Part shown: piece by piece, positions 16,893 through 26,046 of the stretch
How the letters are laid out: each line of letters begins with the position of its first letter
Numbering within the stretch: position 1 is the stretch's first letter
Assembly (NCBI GenBank): GCA_017303455.1
Contig: JAFLBM010000006.1
Location: 124,001 to 188,000, forward strand
DNA: 64,000 nt
Direction: 5' to 3'
From: Chitinophagales bacterium
Lineage (GTDB): Bacteria; Bacteroidota; Bacteroidia; Chitinophagales; Chitinophagaceae
The notes under the pieces: model-generated
What the model saw: only the letters and a program-made list of their open reading frames with translations
Databases searched by the model: none
What the model was told of the DNA's origin: nothing
Program-made: the position numbers and the translations under genes

Positions 16893-17924
16893 TCAGTCGT
16901 TGCTCCATACTTTTGTTCCTTCGGAGCAGTTGGCGCATATATCGATATTTTTTCTTCCTTTTAACAGGGCTGTTCTGAATTTTGTGTATTCTCCGTTTTT
17001 CCAGATCTCCCGGAAGGACTTTTGTTTCAGGTCACCCAGCCGGTGTTGTGCATCTTTATCAAAACAACAGGGGGCCACCAATCCATCCCAGGTAATAACA
17101 GGATCATGCCAGAGCCGCCAGCAATGGTTGGCTAATTTTCCTTTGAACTCATACCCTGTTTCTGTTTTCCGGTAGCGGCTGAACTTATCAATGGTTGGGA
17201 TGAGCTGGTTCGGATCCTTTTCATAATCGTAGACCTGTGCTGTTTTGAACCATACATCATCCACCCCGACCTCGGCGGCCAGCTTTTTTACATCCCCGAT
17301 TTGGTGCTCATTCGGTTTTACTACTAAAAACTGGAAAACAACAAAAGGTTTCTTACTGTTCATTTGTTTTTTCCACTTCACAATATTCCTGGCACCTTCA
17401 ATCACTTTTTTTAGTTGCCCGCCTACCCGGTATTGCTCATATACATCCTGCGTGGTGCCATCAATGGAGATGATCAACCGGTCCAACCCACTTTCGATCG
17501 TCCTTTTTGCATTGGCATCGTTGAGGTAATGTGCATTCGTGGAAGTGGCGGTATAGATCTTTTTTTGGGACGCATATTGCACCATATCGAGAAAATCAGG
17601 GTTCAGGTAAGGCTCACCCTGGAAATAAAATACGAGATACAACAGTTCTTTGTGCAACTGATCGATCGTTTCGCTGAAAAAATCTCTTTTAAGCATACCG
17701 GTGGGCCGGGTAAAAGCTCTTAACCCGCTGGGGCATTCAGGGCAGCGGAGGTTGCAGGATGTGGTCGGCTCAAAGGAGATAGAAACAGGATAGCCCCACT
17801 GCACAGGTCTTTTGGTCCATTTGCTGATATAATAACTGCTCAGCACTTTCACTCCATTCCAGGCCCGGCGGGCGGTGAGTTTGGATAAAAGGTTTAATGT
17901 ATCATTTCTGTTTAATCCCGGCAT
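16893..17924 (-). CDS. Radical SAM protein with SPASM domain
   Basis: The motif CNLRCPECPSG (CxxxCxxC) binds the radical SAM 4Fe-4S cluster. After the TIM-barrel portion (LVFYFQGEPYLNPDFL, SIDGTTQDVYEQYR), the C-terminal part has DGLVAPCCFDKDAQHRLGD and DICANCSEGTKVW, consistent with a SPASM auxiliary cluster. Such enzymes modify peptides or install cofactors; relatives in lipid or sugar pathways also exist. No precursor peptide gene is evident nearby, although the small frame at 16299 is within 600 bases. Length 343 is normal. Confidence 0.9.
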   Translation of the reverse strand: MPGLNRNDTLNLLSKLTARRAWNGVKVLSSYYISKWTKRPVQWGYPVSISFEPTTSCNLRCPECPSGLRAFTRPTGMLKRDFFSETIDQLHKELLYLVFYFQGEPYLNPDFLDMVQYASQKKIYTATSTNAHYLNDANAKRTIESGLDRLIISIDGTTQDVYEQYRVGGQLKKVIEGARNIVKWKKQMNSKKPFVVFQFLVVKPNEHQIGDVKKLAAEVGVDDVWFKTAQVYDYEKDPNQLIPTIDKFSRYRKTETGYEFKGKLANHCWRLWHDPVITWDGLVAPCCFDKDAQHRLGDLKQKSFREIWKNGEYTKFRTALLKGRKNIDICANCSEGTKVWSND

Positions 17925-17965
17925 CAGGGAGTAAAGTTAAGTTGGTATCTTCAAATCATTAATGT

Positions 17966-18676
17966 ATGAACTACGTAATTCCTGCATACCGTATTTTTCC
18001 GCTCGGTGACACTGCACTGGTGATCGATTACGGGAACCTTGTTGATGAAGCTGTCAACAAAGAAGTGATGTCGAGGTTTGCACAATTGAAAAATGCAAAT
18101 TTGCCCGGAGTCATTGAAGTGGTTCCGGCGTATAGTTCACTCGCTGTTTATTATCATCCGCCGGAAGTGTGGAAGAAGCGAACCAGGGCAATGACTGTGT
18201 ATGAGTGGATGAAAGACGAGGTGGGGCAATTACTGGCACAACCTGTAGCTAACGATCAATCAACTGAAAGATTGCTGACGATACCTGTATGTTATGAAGA
18301 TGAATTTGCGCCAGATATAAGGGCACTGTCAGCAACTAAAAATATAAGCGTAGAGGAAATAATTCAACTGCATACTGCCACAACGTACCGTGTTTATATG
18401 CTGGGGTTCCTGCCCGGGTTTAGTTATATGGGCGAAGTGGATGAAAGAATTTCGATAGCCAGGAAACCACAGCCGGTAAATGTGACTGCAGGCAGTGTAG
18501 GTATTGCCGGAAGGCAAACCGGTATCTATCCGTTAGCATCACCGGGTGGATGGCAGATCATTGGCAGAACGCCCTTGAAATTATTTGATGTAAAAAAAGA
18601 AGAGCCTGCTTTATTCAAAGCAGGAGACAAAGTACAATTCATTTCAATTTCTAAAAATGAATTTGCGAATTATTAA
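17966..18676 (+). CDS. pxpB: 5-oxoprolinase subunit PxpB
   Basis: First gene of the ATP-dependent 5-oxoprolinase operon, which opens 5-oxoproline (pyroglutamate) to glutamate. The 236-residue protein has the domain hallmark MLGFLPGFSYMGEVDERIS and ending block GIYPLASPGGWQIIGRTPL found in the KipI/PxpB family. The start ATG gives MNYVIPAYRIFPLGDTALVI, matching family N-termini. Its 3' end overlaps pxpC by 20 bases, showing translational coupling. Confidence 0.95.
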   Translation: MNYVIPAYRIFPLGDTALVIDYGNLVDEAVNKEVMSRFAQLKNANLPGVIEVVPAYSSLAVYYHPPEVWKKRTRAMTVYEWMKDEVGQLLAQPVANDQSTERLLTIPVCYEDEFAPDIRALSATKNISVEEIIQLHTATTYRVYMLGFLPGFSYMGEVDERISIARKPQPVNVTAGSVGIAGRQTGIYPLASPGGWQIIGRTPLKLFDVKKEEPALFKAGDKVQFISISKNEFANY

Positions 18677-19649
18677 GGCGGGTATATTGGATACCGTTCA
18701 GGATGCCGGCCGCTATGGCGGGCAGGATCTTGGCATCAACCCGGGCGGAGCCATGGATAAATTTGCTGCCAGGGTAGCCAATATCCTGGTCGGTAATGAT
18801 CAGCAGGAAGCAGTGATCGAATTACATTTTCCGGCGGCTGCCTTTTTCTTTGAACTGCCTGCACTGATCTCCATTACAGGGGCTGATTTCATTGCCAGTG
18901 TAAATGGTGAAGAGGTTCCGGTGAATCAACCTATTTTATTAAGCAAGTTCAGCATACTGCAATTTCATGGTATAAAAGACGGGGCCAGGGCTTACCTGGC
19001 TGTGCATGGCGGACTGGATGTTCAACCATGGCTGAGTAGTTACAGTACTCATCTAAGAGCTGCTGTTGGGGGATTTCATGGAAGGTCGCTGCAAAAAGAT
19101 GATGAGATTGTGTTGAAATCAACCAAAGATCTTTGCCCGTTGATCGGCCAGAAAGAATTCCAGGTGCTGCCCTGGAAAGCGGATGATAACTGGAGAGAAT
19201 GGATGGAGAAGGATATGCTGATCCTGCCGGGAAATGAATGGGACAGGCTGACGGATATTTCAAAAGAGAAATTGTTGCAACACCCTTTCTACATCACCAC
19301 CCAGTCTGACCGTATGGGTTACCGGTTGCAAAGTGATCCCCTGTTAAGTGTGGTGCAGGAAGAGGTTATTTCCTCACCGGTCAATTTTGGTACGGTGCAA
19401 TTATTACCTGATGGCCAACTGATCGTATTGATGGCTGATCACCAGACCGCCGGTGGTTACCCGAGAGTGGTACATGTGATCAGTGCCTGTCATTCCCGGC
19501 TGGCACAACTACAACCCGGGGAAGCAATTCGTTTCAGGATTACCAGCATTGCAACTGCTGAAGCGTTATTGTTACAACAGGAACAACATTTACTGCAACT
19601 GCAAAATGCCTGTCAATTTAAACTCGAACAACTGCTGCATGCGTATTGA
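18657..19649 (+). CDS. pxpC: 5-oxoprolinase subunit PxpC
   Basis: Biotin-dependent carboxyltransferase-like subunit (KipA family) of 5-oxoprolinase, 330 residues. Family signatures are TVQDAGRYGGQDLGINPGGA close to the start, then LAVHGGLDVQPWL, and TTQSDRMGYRL in the C-terminal half. It works with PxpB and PxpA in the cytosol. It begins inside pxpB and ends 11 bases inside pxpA, so the three subunits are made from one coupled message. Confidence 0.95.
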   Translation: MNLRIIKAGILDTVQDAGRYGGQDLGINPGGAMDKFAARVANILVGNDQQEAVIELHFPAAAFFFELPALISITGADFIASVNGEEVPVNQPILLSKFSILQFHGIKDGARAYLAVHGGLDVQPWLSSYSTHLRAAVGGFHGRSLQKDDEIVLKSTKDLCPLIGQKEFQVLPWKADDNWREWMEKDMLILPGNEWDRLTDISKEKLLQHPFYITTQSDRMGYRLQSDPLLSVVQEEVISSPVNFGTVQLLPDGQLIVLMADHQTAGGYPRVVHVISACHSRLAQLQPGEAIRFRITSIATAEALLLQQEQHLLQLQNACQFKLEQLLHAY

Positions 19650-20358
19650 TATCAATAGCGACCTGGGTGAAGGAATGGGTAATGACCAGGCGATCATACC
19701 GTTCATTACATCGGCTAATATTGCCTGTGGCTATCATGCCGGTGATACAGATACGATGTGGCAAACAATCGAACATTGTATGGCGAACCGGGTGGCTATC
19801 GGTGCTCATCCTTCATTCTTAGACAGGGCCAATTTCGGCCGGACCGAATTCCAATTAGCCCCTGAAGAAATATATGAACTGATCATTCAGCAGCTGATCA
19901 TAATTGATGAACTGCTTTCTTCTTTTGAGACGCCACTGCGGCATGTAAAGCCTCACGGGGCCTTGTATAATCTTTCTGCCAAAAATGCTGATACAGCATA
20001 TATCATCGCAAAAGCGATTAAAGAATATAACAGCGGGCTGGTATTGGTGGGATTAAGCGGAAGTTATTCAATCAGTGAGGCAAAAAAACTGGGTTTGCAA
20101 ACAGCCAGCGAAGTATTTGCCGACCGCACTTACCAGGATGATGGTTCCCTTACTCCCCGGTCAGCGGTCAATGCACTGATAACCGATATGGATAAAATGA
20201 CAGCACAGGTTTTGCAAATGGTAAATGAAGGAACAGTTACAACAGTATCCGGGAAGGTTATTCCCATAACAGCCCAAACAATTTGTATTCATGGCGACGG
20301 TAAAAATGCTGTTGAGTTTGCTAAAGCTATTCACCAGCTACTTAGAGCAACTGAATGA
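19639..20358 (+). CDS. pxpA: 5-oxoprolinase subunit PxpA (LamB/YcsF family)
   Basis: The ATG at 19639 gives MRIDINSDLGEGMGND, the invariant beginning of the family; the longer frame to 19483 only runs inside pxpC. Conserved parts are ANIACGYHAGDTDTM, VAIGAHPSFLDR, RHVKPHGALYN and EVFADRTYQDDGSLTPR, and a final ICIHGD element. About 239 residues, normal length. The last four bases (ATGA) overlap the start of the NRAMP-like gene, so the transporter belongs to the same operon. Confidence 0.96.
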   Translation: MRIDINSDLGEGMGNDQAIIPFITSANIACGYHAGDTDTMWQTIEHCMANRVAIGAHPSFLDRANFGRTEFQLAPEEIYELIIQQLIIIDELLSSFETPLRHVKPHGALYNLSAKNADTAYIIAKAIKEYNSGLVLVGLSGSYSISEAKKLGLQTASEVFADRTYQDDGSLTPRSAVNALITDMDKMTAQVLQMVNEGTVTTVSGKVIPITAQTICIHGDGKNAVEFAKAIHQLLRATE

Positions 20359-21536
20359 AGAAGAATTCTGCTATCCTGGGCGCTGCATTCCTGATGGCAA
20401 CTTCTGCTATCGGCCCCGGTTTTTTGAATAATACCAGTTTATTCACCAGCCAGTTGCTGACGAGTTTCGGTTTTGTCATTCTTATTTCTGTATTGCTTGA
20501 TATCGGGGCCCAGTTAAATATCTGGCGCATTATTACTGTAGGTGAAAGAAGGGCACAGGATCTCTCCAATCAATTGTTGCCCGGGCTTGGTTATGTATTA
20601 GCTTTCTTAGTTGCTTTTGGTGGGTTGGCTTTTAATATTGGTAATATAGCAGGCTGCGGTTTAGGGCTTGAAGTGGTAACAGGGCTTGATACAAAATGGG
20701 GAGCTCTTATCAGTTGTGTTATTGCGTTGTTCATATTCTGGATAAAAGATGCCGGTAAAGCTATTGACTGGTTTGTCAAGATCGCTGGTATTGCGATGAT
20801 CGGGTTAACGGTTTATGTCGCTTTTGCTTCTCATCCTCCGCTTTCCAAGGCATTATTGCATACGTTCTGGCCGGAAAAGATCAATATCAAAATGATCGTG
20901 GCCCTGGTGGGCGGAACAGTAGGCGGATATATCAGTTTTGCAGGGGCGCATCGTTTGCTGGATGCAAATGTGAAAGGAGTTGCAGCTATTCCGCAGGTGA
21001 ACAGGAGTGCCGTAACAGGTATTATCATTACTTCCATCATGCGGTATGTATTGTTTCTTGCTGCATTGGGTGTTGCCTGGAACGGAGCTGTATTCAATGA
21101 AAAAAACCCTGCCGCTTCCGTGTTTCAACATGCAGCCGGTACAATAGGGTATACATTTTTCGGGATCGTGATGTGGGCGGCTGCTATCACTTCTGTCATC
21201 GGGGCTTCGTATACATCAGTTTCTTTCCTGAAAACTTTCTCTCCTGTTTTTGCCAAAAATGAACGCTGGCTGGTTTCTGTTTTTATTCTTATCTCCACGA
21301 TTATTTTTCTCCTGCTGAAACAGGCGCCTGGCTATATTCTTGTAACGGCAGGGGCACTGAACGGTTTAATATTGCCGGTTGCTTTAGCCATCATGCTGAC
21401 GGCTGTGACCAGGAAAAAACTATTTACAACCTATCGGCATCCGCTGTGGATGCAGGTCACCGGCTGGATCGTTGTACTGATCATGAGCTGGATGGGGTAC
21501 CTGCTGCTGGAAGAAAGTATCGGTAAGCTATTATAA
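20355..21536 (+). CDS. NRAMP-like transporter in the 5-oxoprolinase operon (YcsG type)
   Basis: A 393-residue membrane protein with about 11 helices and an overall NRAMP pattern. In canonical NRAMP metal importers helix 1 carries DPGN and helix 6 MPH; here the corresponding stretches read IGPGFLNNTS and SFAGAHRLL, so the Asp and Met metal ligands are absent. Bacillus subtilis has a similar gene, ycsG, next to ycsF/kipI/kipA, so the association is old. A role in moving 5-oxoproline, a related acid or an uncommon ion is inference. It overlaps pxpA by four bases. Confidence 0.85.
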   Translation: MKKNSAILGAAFLMATSAIGPGFLNNTSLFTSQLLTSFGFVILISVLLDIGAQLNIWRIITVGERRAQDLSNQLLPGLGYVLAFLVAFGGLAFNIGNIAGCGLGLEVVTGLDTKWGALISCVIALFIFWIKDAGKAIDWFVKIAGIAMIGLTVYVAFASHPPLSKALLHTFWPEKINIKMIVALVGGTVGGYISFAGAHRLLDANVKGVAAIPQVNRSAVTGIIITSIMRYVLFLAALGVAWNGAVFNEKNPAASVFQHAAGTIGYTFFGIVMWAAAITSVIGASYTSVSFLKTFSPVFAKNERWLVSVFILISTIIFLLLKQAPGYILVTAGALNGLILPVALAIMLTAVTRKKLFTTYRHPLWMQVTGWIVVLIMSWMGYLLLEESIGKLL

Positions 21537-21540
21537 AACA

Positions 21541-21575
21541 AAAAAGCCCAACCATAGGGTGAGTTGAGCTTTTTG
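21541..21575 (+). terminator. Terminator of the pxp operon
   Basis: AAAAAGCCCAAC (21541-21552) pairs with GTTGAGCTTTTT (21563-21574) with a single mismatch and ends in T residues, five bases past the transporter stop. Confidence 0.75.
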
Positions 21576-21604
21576 TTATCATCCATCCTTGTTGTTGTGT
21601 CCAA

Positions 21605-22351
21605 TCAGTCGTTTAATATTTTTGAGTTAGCGAGGTATTTTTTTGAAGGGTGATAGATAAAAAGGCAGGTGCCGTTTTTTATCGTATTGATCAATGCTGC
21701 GCTTTCTTCTTTGGGAACAGCAGGGCAGCCATAGCTGCGGCCCATGAATGAACTGTTGTTCATTCTTTGGGCACCGATATAGTCAGCACCGTGTATCACG
21801 ATAGCCCTTTGAAAAGCTTTATCATTAAAACCGGGTTCTAACCCCTGTACTTTTAAGGACAAACCATGTTCACCTGTATAGGTCTGCCTGGTTATATAAA
21901 AACCGAGACTGCTTTGCAGGGATTCCGGTGTGTTGGAAAACCTGGTAGCGTAATCAAGCCCTGAGTTGCGGCCATGTGCCACCCAGGTATTCATGACCAC
22001 TGTTTCATTATTGATATCAATGAGGTATAATCTTTTTTGTTTAGAAGACTGGCTGAAATCACAAATAGTAAGATAACCGGGATTACTAACCTGCTTATTC
22101 GCTATTAATTTTTGATAGCCTTTCCAGGCATATTCAAATGCTTCTTTGGATAAACCTTTTACTTCAAGCTCTAATGACTGGTATAATACTGTTGCTGTAT
22201 TATCAGTGACTGGTAAGGAAAAAGAATATTGAAGATTAGCTGGTGCGTTGCTGATCCGTTGTATATCTGCGAAAGACGACAAGGTCAGGAACAGAAAGAT
22301 AACAGCTATGGATGCTACTGGTTTTTTCAAGAGTATCAGATTCGGGTTCAA
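21605..22351 (-). CDS. Murein L,D-transpeptidase catalytic domain protein
   Basis: A signal peptide or anchor (about residues 13-30) leads into a YkuD_2-type domain. AIVIHGADYIG and FMGRSYGCPAVP contain the His and Cys of the transpeptidase active site (SxGCP). NTWVAHGRNSGLDYATRFSN is typical of this Bacteroidota subfamily. The enzyme would act on peptidoglycan stem peptides in the periplasm; substrate preference is untested. It is convergent with the pxp operon and transcribed alone. Confidence 0.88.
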   Translation of the reverse strand: MNPNLILLKKPVASIAVIFLFLTLSSFADIQRISNAPANLQYSFSLPVTDNTATVLYQSLELEVKGLSKEAFEYAWKGYQKLIANKQVSNPGYLTICDFSQSSKQKRLYLIDINNETVVMNTWVAHGRNSGLDYATRFSNTPESLQSSLGFYITRQTYTGEHGLSLKVQGLEPGFNDKAFQRAIVIHGADYIGAQRMNNSSFMGRSYGCPAVPKEESAALINTIKNGTCLFIYHPSKKYLANSKILND

Positions 22352-22514
22352 TAACGGATCGTGAAGTAAAAATATTATCCGGCATTAAAAAATACAAGTA
22401 TTAAACCACTGTTTTATAGTCGGTTGCGTATTTATTCGCAGATAACCACAGGATGATACGGGGGAAAATACTAACAGCCCTTCATTTTGTAAATTAATGA
22501 CTACAAAGAAGTGT

Positions 22515-23558
22515 TTAGTTCTCCATGATCTTATTGATATCTCTTTGTTTGCTGATAAACTCGCTGGAATAGATCTTCAGCAGTAATATAAATAGGGAGA
22601 TGAGCAGGGGGCCAAATATCAAACCAATAAAGCCAAAGAGATTGAGGCCAATGATGACACCAAAGACAGTAGTTAAAGGATGCACATCACCCAGTTTGCG
22701 TAATAAGGTAAAGCGAAGTACATTATCAACCGTGCCGATAATACCGAAACCAAAGATCAGCATAGCGATGCCACGGCCTGTTTCTTCACCCGCAAAAAAG
22801 ATGATGGCTAAGGGTACATAAGCTAAAGCGGCACCCACCACCGGGAGCATCGCTGCAATGCAGGTGACACCAAACCAGAAGAAAGGTTCTTTCACCCCGA
22901 TAATCAGGTAACCGACCAGGCCCACCAATCCCTGTGCAAAAGCGATCAATGGAATACCGATGGCATTTGACACCACCATTTTGTTGACTTCTTTACTTAC
23001 CTTATTTACATTCTCATCTTTCAGGGGTATGTATTCATACAAGGTATCTTCCATGTACCGGCCGTTTACCAGCATAAAATAAAGAATGAAATACATGAAG
23101 AAGATAGTAGTAACGGTATTAAAGGTGGCACCCAGTATCCGGGGCAGGCTTTGCGTGATAGCACTACCGAGTTTATTGATATTCTCTTCGCTGGTGATCG
23201 TAATGTCAAACTGTTGTTCAAGACTGGCCACGAGTTTTTTGAGGGCAGCCACCAGTTCGGATGAATGCTGCACGGCATAGGTGACTTTGGAAGAAAGCAT
23301 ATTGGCCAGTAACCCGACGGGCAGCAGGATCACAATAAAAGAAAGCAGCATCAGTAAGGCAGCGGTCCATCCTTTGCGCCATTTCTTTTTTTCGGTGAGA
23401 AAGAACATCCAGCGGTGCATTAATATATATAAGGTCATTGCACCGAGTACGGCCGGTAAGAAGGAATAGAGTTCTAAGAATAATAACAACCCGAGTAAAA
23501 GCAGGATGATAATAAAGAAGATCTGCCGTATCCGGTTCTGACTGATGGTGTCGCTCAT
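22515..23558 (-). CDS. AI-2E family transporter
   Basis: A 347-residue membrane protein with about eight helices and the characteristic long soluble segment after helix 3 (YAVQHSSELVAALKKLVASL). Also present are IGIPLIAFAQGLVGLVGYLI, and LNLFGFIGLIFGPLLISLF at the end, the most conserved family element. The family includes a proposed autoinducer-2 exporter and Na+/H+ antiporters; this one cannot be assigned a substrate. It lies 84 bases downstream of no same-strand partner except the MATE gene, from which a terminator separates it. Confidence 0.9.
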   Translation of the reverse strand: MSDTISQNRIRQIFFIIILLLLGLLLFLELYSFLPAVLGAMTLYILMHRWMFFLTEKKKWRKGWTAALLMLLSFIVILLPVGLLANMLSSKVTYAVQHSSELVAALKKLVASLEQQFDITITSEENINKLGSAITQSLPRILGATFNTVTTIFFMYFILYFMLVNGRYMEDTLYEYIPLKDENVNKVSKEVNKMVVSNAIGIPLIAFAQGLVGLVGYLIIGVKEPFFWFGVTCIAAMLPVVGAALAYVPLAIIFFAGEETGRGIAMLIFGFGIIGTVDNVLRFTLLRKLGDVHPLTTVFGVIIGLNLFGFIGLIFGPLLISLFILLLKIYSSEFISKQRDINKIMEN

Positions 23559-23588
23559 ACAGTAATTATATACAACTAAATTAAATAA

Positions 23589-23618
23589 AATAAGACCGAT
23601 CAGCCGACCGGTCTTATT
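23589..23618 (-). terminator. Terminator of the MATE gene
   Basis: AATAAGACCG (23589-23598) and CGGTCTTATT (23609-23618) form a perfect 10-bp stem with a 10-base loop, 24 bases past the MATE stop on the minus strand. Confidence 0.75.
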
Positions 23619-23642
23619 TACAGTGTTATTATGTATCCTATA

Positions 23643-25064
23643 TTATAGTTTAACCAGCTTCCATTTACCCGCTTTAAAAAAATACCAGGCGGCTAAGGCC
23701 AGTAATGTTTCTGCGGCAGGAATAGCAATAAAAGCACCGGTGGGCCCCATACCGAATTCTTTGGCCAGTAACCAGGCGAGTGGTATCTGGAACAGCCAGA
23801 AACCAAAAATATTGATCCAGGTGGGTGTTTTGGTATCACCTGCACCGTTCAGTGCCTGTATCATTACCATGCCGATGCCATAAAAAATGTACCCGGCACC
23901 AATGATCTGCAGGGCACTGGTACCATAACGGTGTACTTCGGGTTCTTTGGTAAAAATGCTGATGATCGGGGATGCGAATACCAGGAATAAGAACATCACC
24001 CCGGCCATGAAAACGGCATTGTACCGAGCTGTCAGCATCACACTTTTTTCTGCTCTTTCCGGTTGTTGCGCACCGAGGTTCTGCCCCACCAGTGTGGCGG
24101 CGGCATTACTCAACCCCCAGGCCGGTAAAATAAAGAAGACCACATTCCGGATAGCCACCTGGTAGCCGGCAGATGCTTCGGTGCTGCCGGTATGCGATAC
24201 CAGCCAGGCCAACACGATCCAGCTGCCACTTTGGATAAAGAACTGGAAAGTGGCAGGCCATGCCACATTGAATAATGTTTTCACTACCGGAAGATCCCAG
24301 TTAAAATGAGATCGTTTTAGTTTGATCATTTTCTTACCGCCGAATAAATGATAGCATTGATAGAGCACCCCGGCACCCCGGCCGATGGTGGTGGCAATAG
24401 CAGCGCCTTTCAATCCCAGTTCAGGGAAAGGTCCGTATCCATAAATGAGGAGGGGGCATAAAATGATATTGATACCACTGGCGATCCATAAACTCCACAT
24501 CGCCATGGCGGCATCACCGGCACCCCTGAAAATTCCATTGATAAGAAATAATAAAATGATCACTAAAGAACCTGCCATCATAATACGGGTAAAAATGGTT
24601 CCCTCTTTGACCACTTCGGGGGCAGCTCCCATGATCTTTAAAATATCAGCAGCGAAAACAACACCCGTAATGCCAAGAATAAGGGCCACGAATATTGAAA
24701 TAACAATTGCCTGGGCACCGGCATGGGCAGCACCATCGGGATTCTTTTCACCAATGCGGCGGGCCACCACCGCGGTTGCAGCCACGCTGAGCCCGATAGC
24801 GATGGTATAAATTAAAGAAATCACGGATTCTGTAAGACCCACTGTGGCAATGGCATTTTTGCTATTGGGTAAATGGCTTACAAAATACATATCCACGACT
24901 GCAAATACGGATTCAAGGCTTAGCTCCAGTATCATGGGTATGGCCAGCAATACAATGGCAGAGCGGATGCTGCCCTTGGTATAATCGTGTTCGTCGCCCC
25001 GCAGGGATTGTTTGACGAGGGAAAAGAAATAGGATAACCTATTGGTAGTAGTCGTTTGCGACAT
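23643..25064 (-). CDS. MATE family efflux transporter
   Basis: A 473-residue protein with about 12 helices in two homologous halves, typical of multidrug and toxin extrusion proteins driven by Na+ or H+. Family elements include IPMILELSLESVFAVVDMYF in helix 1, GLSVAATAVVARRIGEKN between the first helices, and GLSNAAATLVGQNLGAQQPE in the second half. The substrate cannot be read from sequence. A 374-base gene-free leader lies upstream. Confidence 0.93.
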   Translation of the reverse strand: MSQTTTTNRLSYFFSLVKQSLRGDEHDYTKGSIRSAIVLLAIPMILELSLESVFAVVDMYFVSHLPNSKNAIATVGLTESVISLIYTIAIGLSVAATAVVARRIGEKNPDGAAHAGAQAIVISIFVALILGITGVVFAADILKIMGAAPEVVKEGTIFTRIMMAGSLVIILLFLINGIFRGAGDAAMAMWSLWIASGINIILCPLLIYGYGPFPELGLKGAAIATTIGRGAGVLYQCYHLFGGKKMIKLKRSHFNWDLPVVKTLFNVAWPATFQFFIQSGSWIVLAWLVSHTGSTEASAGYQVAIRNVVFFILPAWGLSNAAATLVGQNLGAQQPERAEKSVMLTARYNAVFMAGVMFLFLVFASPIISIFTKEPEVHRYGTSALQIIGAGYIFYGIGMVMIQALNGAGDTKTPTWINIFGFWLFQIPLAWLLAKEFGMGPTGAFIAIPAAETLLALAAWYFFKAGKWKLVKL

Positions 25065-25410
25065 GGTTGGTAATAATTAAAGGTATAACTGAAAATCGTT
25101 TTTACGCTGCAAAGCTTTTGCGCATTGCAGGCTGCAACCGGGTTGTTGCTATTATTTCCTTAAAGGCAGGCTCTGATTTACAATGGGGAGAACCTGGCTG
25201 CCGGGGCAGTCCTTAGCAGATCTTCATATTCGTAAAATTGACGAGGGCAAATGTAGGGAGAATTTTTATCCTGTTTTATACCTCAAAGTGGTGAATTGTA
25301 GATTTCACGGGATGAATGGTTTTACGAAATCGTTTTATTTAAACGATCATAAAGAAAGCTGACTGATGATAAAAGTTTGGATAGTTTGTAGCGGGACGAT
25401 TTCAAAAACA
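25065..25410 (-). promoter_or_regulatory. Gene-free leader upstream of the MATE gene
   Basis: No convincing reading frame covers this stretch. Close to the MATE start it can form two adjacent small hairpins: CTGCAA (25107-25112) with TTGCAG (25125-25130), and GCAAC (25134-25138) with GTTGC (25145-25149). It could be a long structured 5' untranslated region. I could not match it to a known riboswitch class. Confidence 0.35.
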
Positions 25411-25436
25411 AAAACCCGGTCAACTGACCGGGTTTT
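25411..25436 (-). terminator. Terminator of the tRNA-Asn gene
   Basis: AAAACCCGGTC and GACCGGGTTTT form a perfect 11-bp stem with a four-base loop, directly after the tRNA on the minus strand and followed by a T-rich tract. Confidence 0.85.
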
Positions 25437-25438
25437 CG

Positions 25439-25512
25439 CTCCCCCTGCTGGACTTGAACCAGCGACCCTCTGATTAACAGTCAGATGCTCTAACCAACTG
25501 AGCTAAGGAGGA
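25439..25512 (-). tRNA. tRNA-Asn (anticodon GTT)
   Basis: The minus strand folds into a standard cloverleaf: acceptor TCCTCCT with AGGGGGA (one G-T), D arm GCTC/GAGC, anticodon stem TCTGA/TCAGA with loop CTGTTAA (anticodon GTT), and T arm GCTGG/CCAGC with loop TTCAAGT. The 74 bases include discriminator G; CCA is not encoded. Confidence 0.95.
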
Positions 25513-25582
25513 ATACCTTTCCCTTTCGGGGCAGCAAAAATAGGGATTTTAAGGTTTTAAACAACCTGTTCACAATCAAATT

Positions 25583-25942
25583 TTACCGGAAAATATTCCA
25601 GAAGCTGCCACTTTCTTCTATGCCCACAAAAACGCCATCCTCCCTGCTTTCCACCGGCCAGTTCTTTAAATAATACCCTTCACCGCTTACATTCCGGCCG
25701 TTTTGAAGGGCATATTTATAGCGGTGCAGGGGACAAACCACGTTGCCCAGTGCATCAATATAGCCATCGGCCATGATGCCACCGGCATGGGGGCATTTGA
25801 AAGCAAAGGCAAATACGGCGTCATTGTATTTTCCGATGCAGATCTTTTTTCCGTTCAGCTCCGCCACCGCAATATGATTGGCTCCAAAATCCAGTTCGTT
25901 GATATGATCAGCGATCTTATGCCAGGTTAATTTTTTTTCAGT
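25583..25942 (-). CDS. Rieske-type 2Fe-2S protein
   Basis: The ATG at 25942 (MTEKKLTWHKIADH) gives about 119 residues, one Rieske domain. FKCPHAGGIMADG and VVCPLHRYKYALQNG supply the two Cys-His pairs that hold the 2Fe-2S cluster. Small proteins of this kind (NirD-like or dioxygenase ferredoxin) pass electrons to oxygenases or reductases. No redox partner is adjacent; a Rieske oxygenase alpha subunit is encoded 35 kb away in this window without its own ferredoxin. Confidence 0.9.
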   Translation of the reverse strand, partial: TEKKLTWHKIADHINELDFGANHIAVAELNGKKICIGKYNDAVFAFAFKCPHAGGIMADGYIDALGNVVCPLHRYKYALQNGRNVSGEGYYLKNWPVESREDGVFVGIEESGSFWNIFR

Positions 25943-26046
25943 CATGAGAAGGTTTAAAAAGCTCCAGGGGTTCAAAAGGTCCAGGAAATGTTTTTTACAA
26001 AAGGCCCTGCTTATGGAACCTCTTAAACTTTTAAACCTGTTAAACC

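Noticed and set aside
18657..20358. Reading the KipI/KipA-like genes as a sporulation kinase inhibitor system
   Set aside because: That role is specific to Bacillus; the complete pxpBCA order indicates 5-oxoprolinase.
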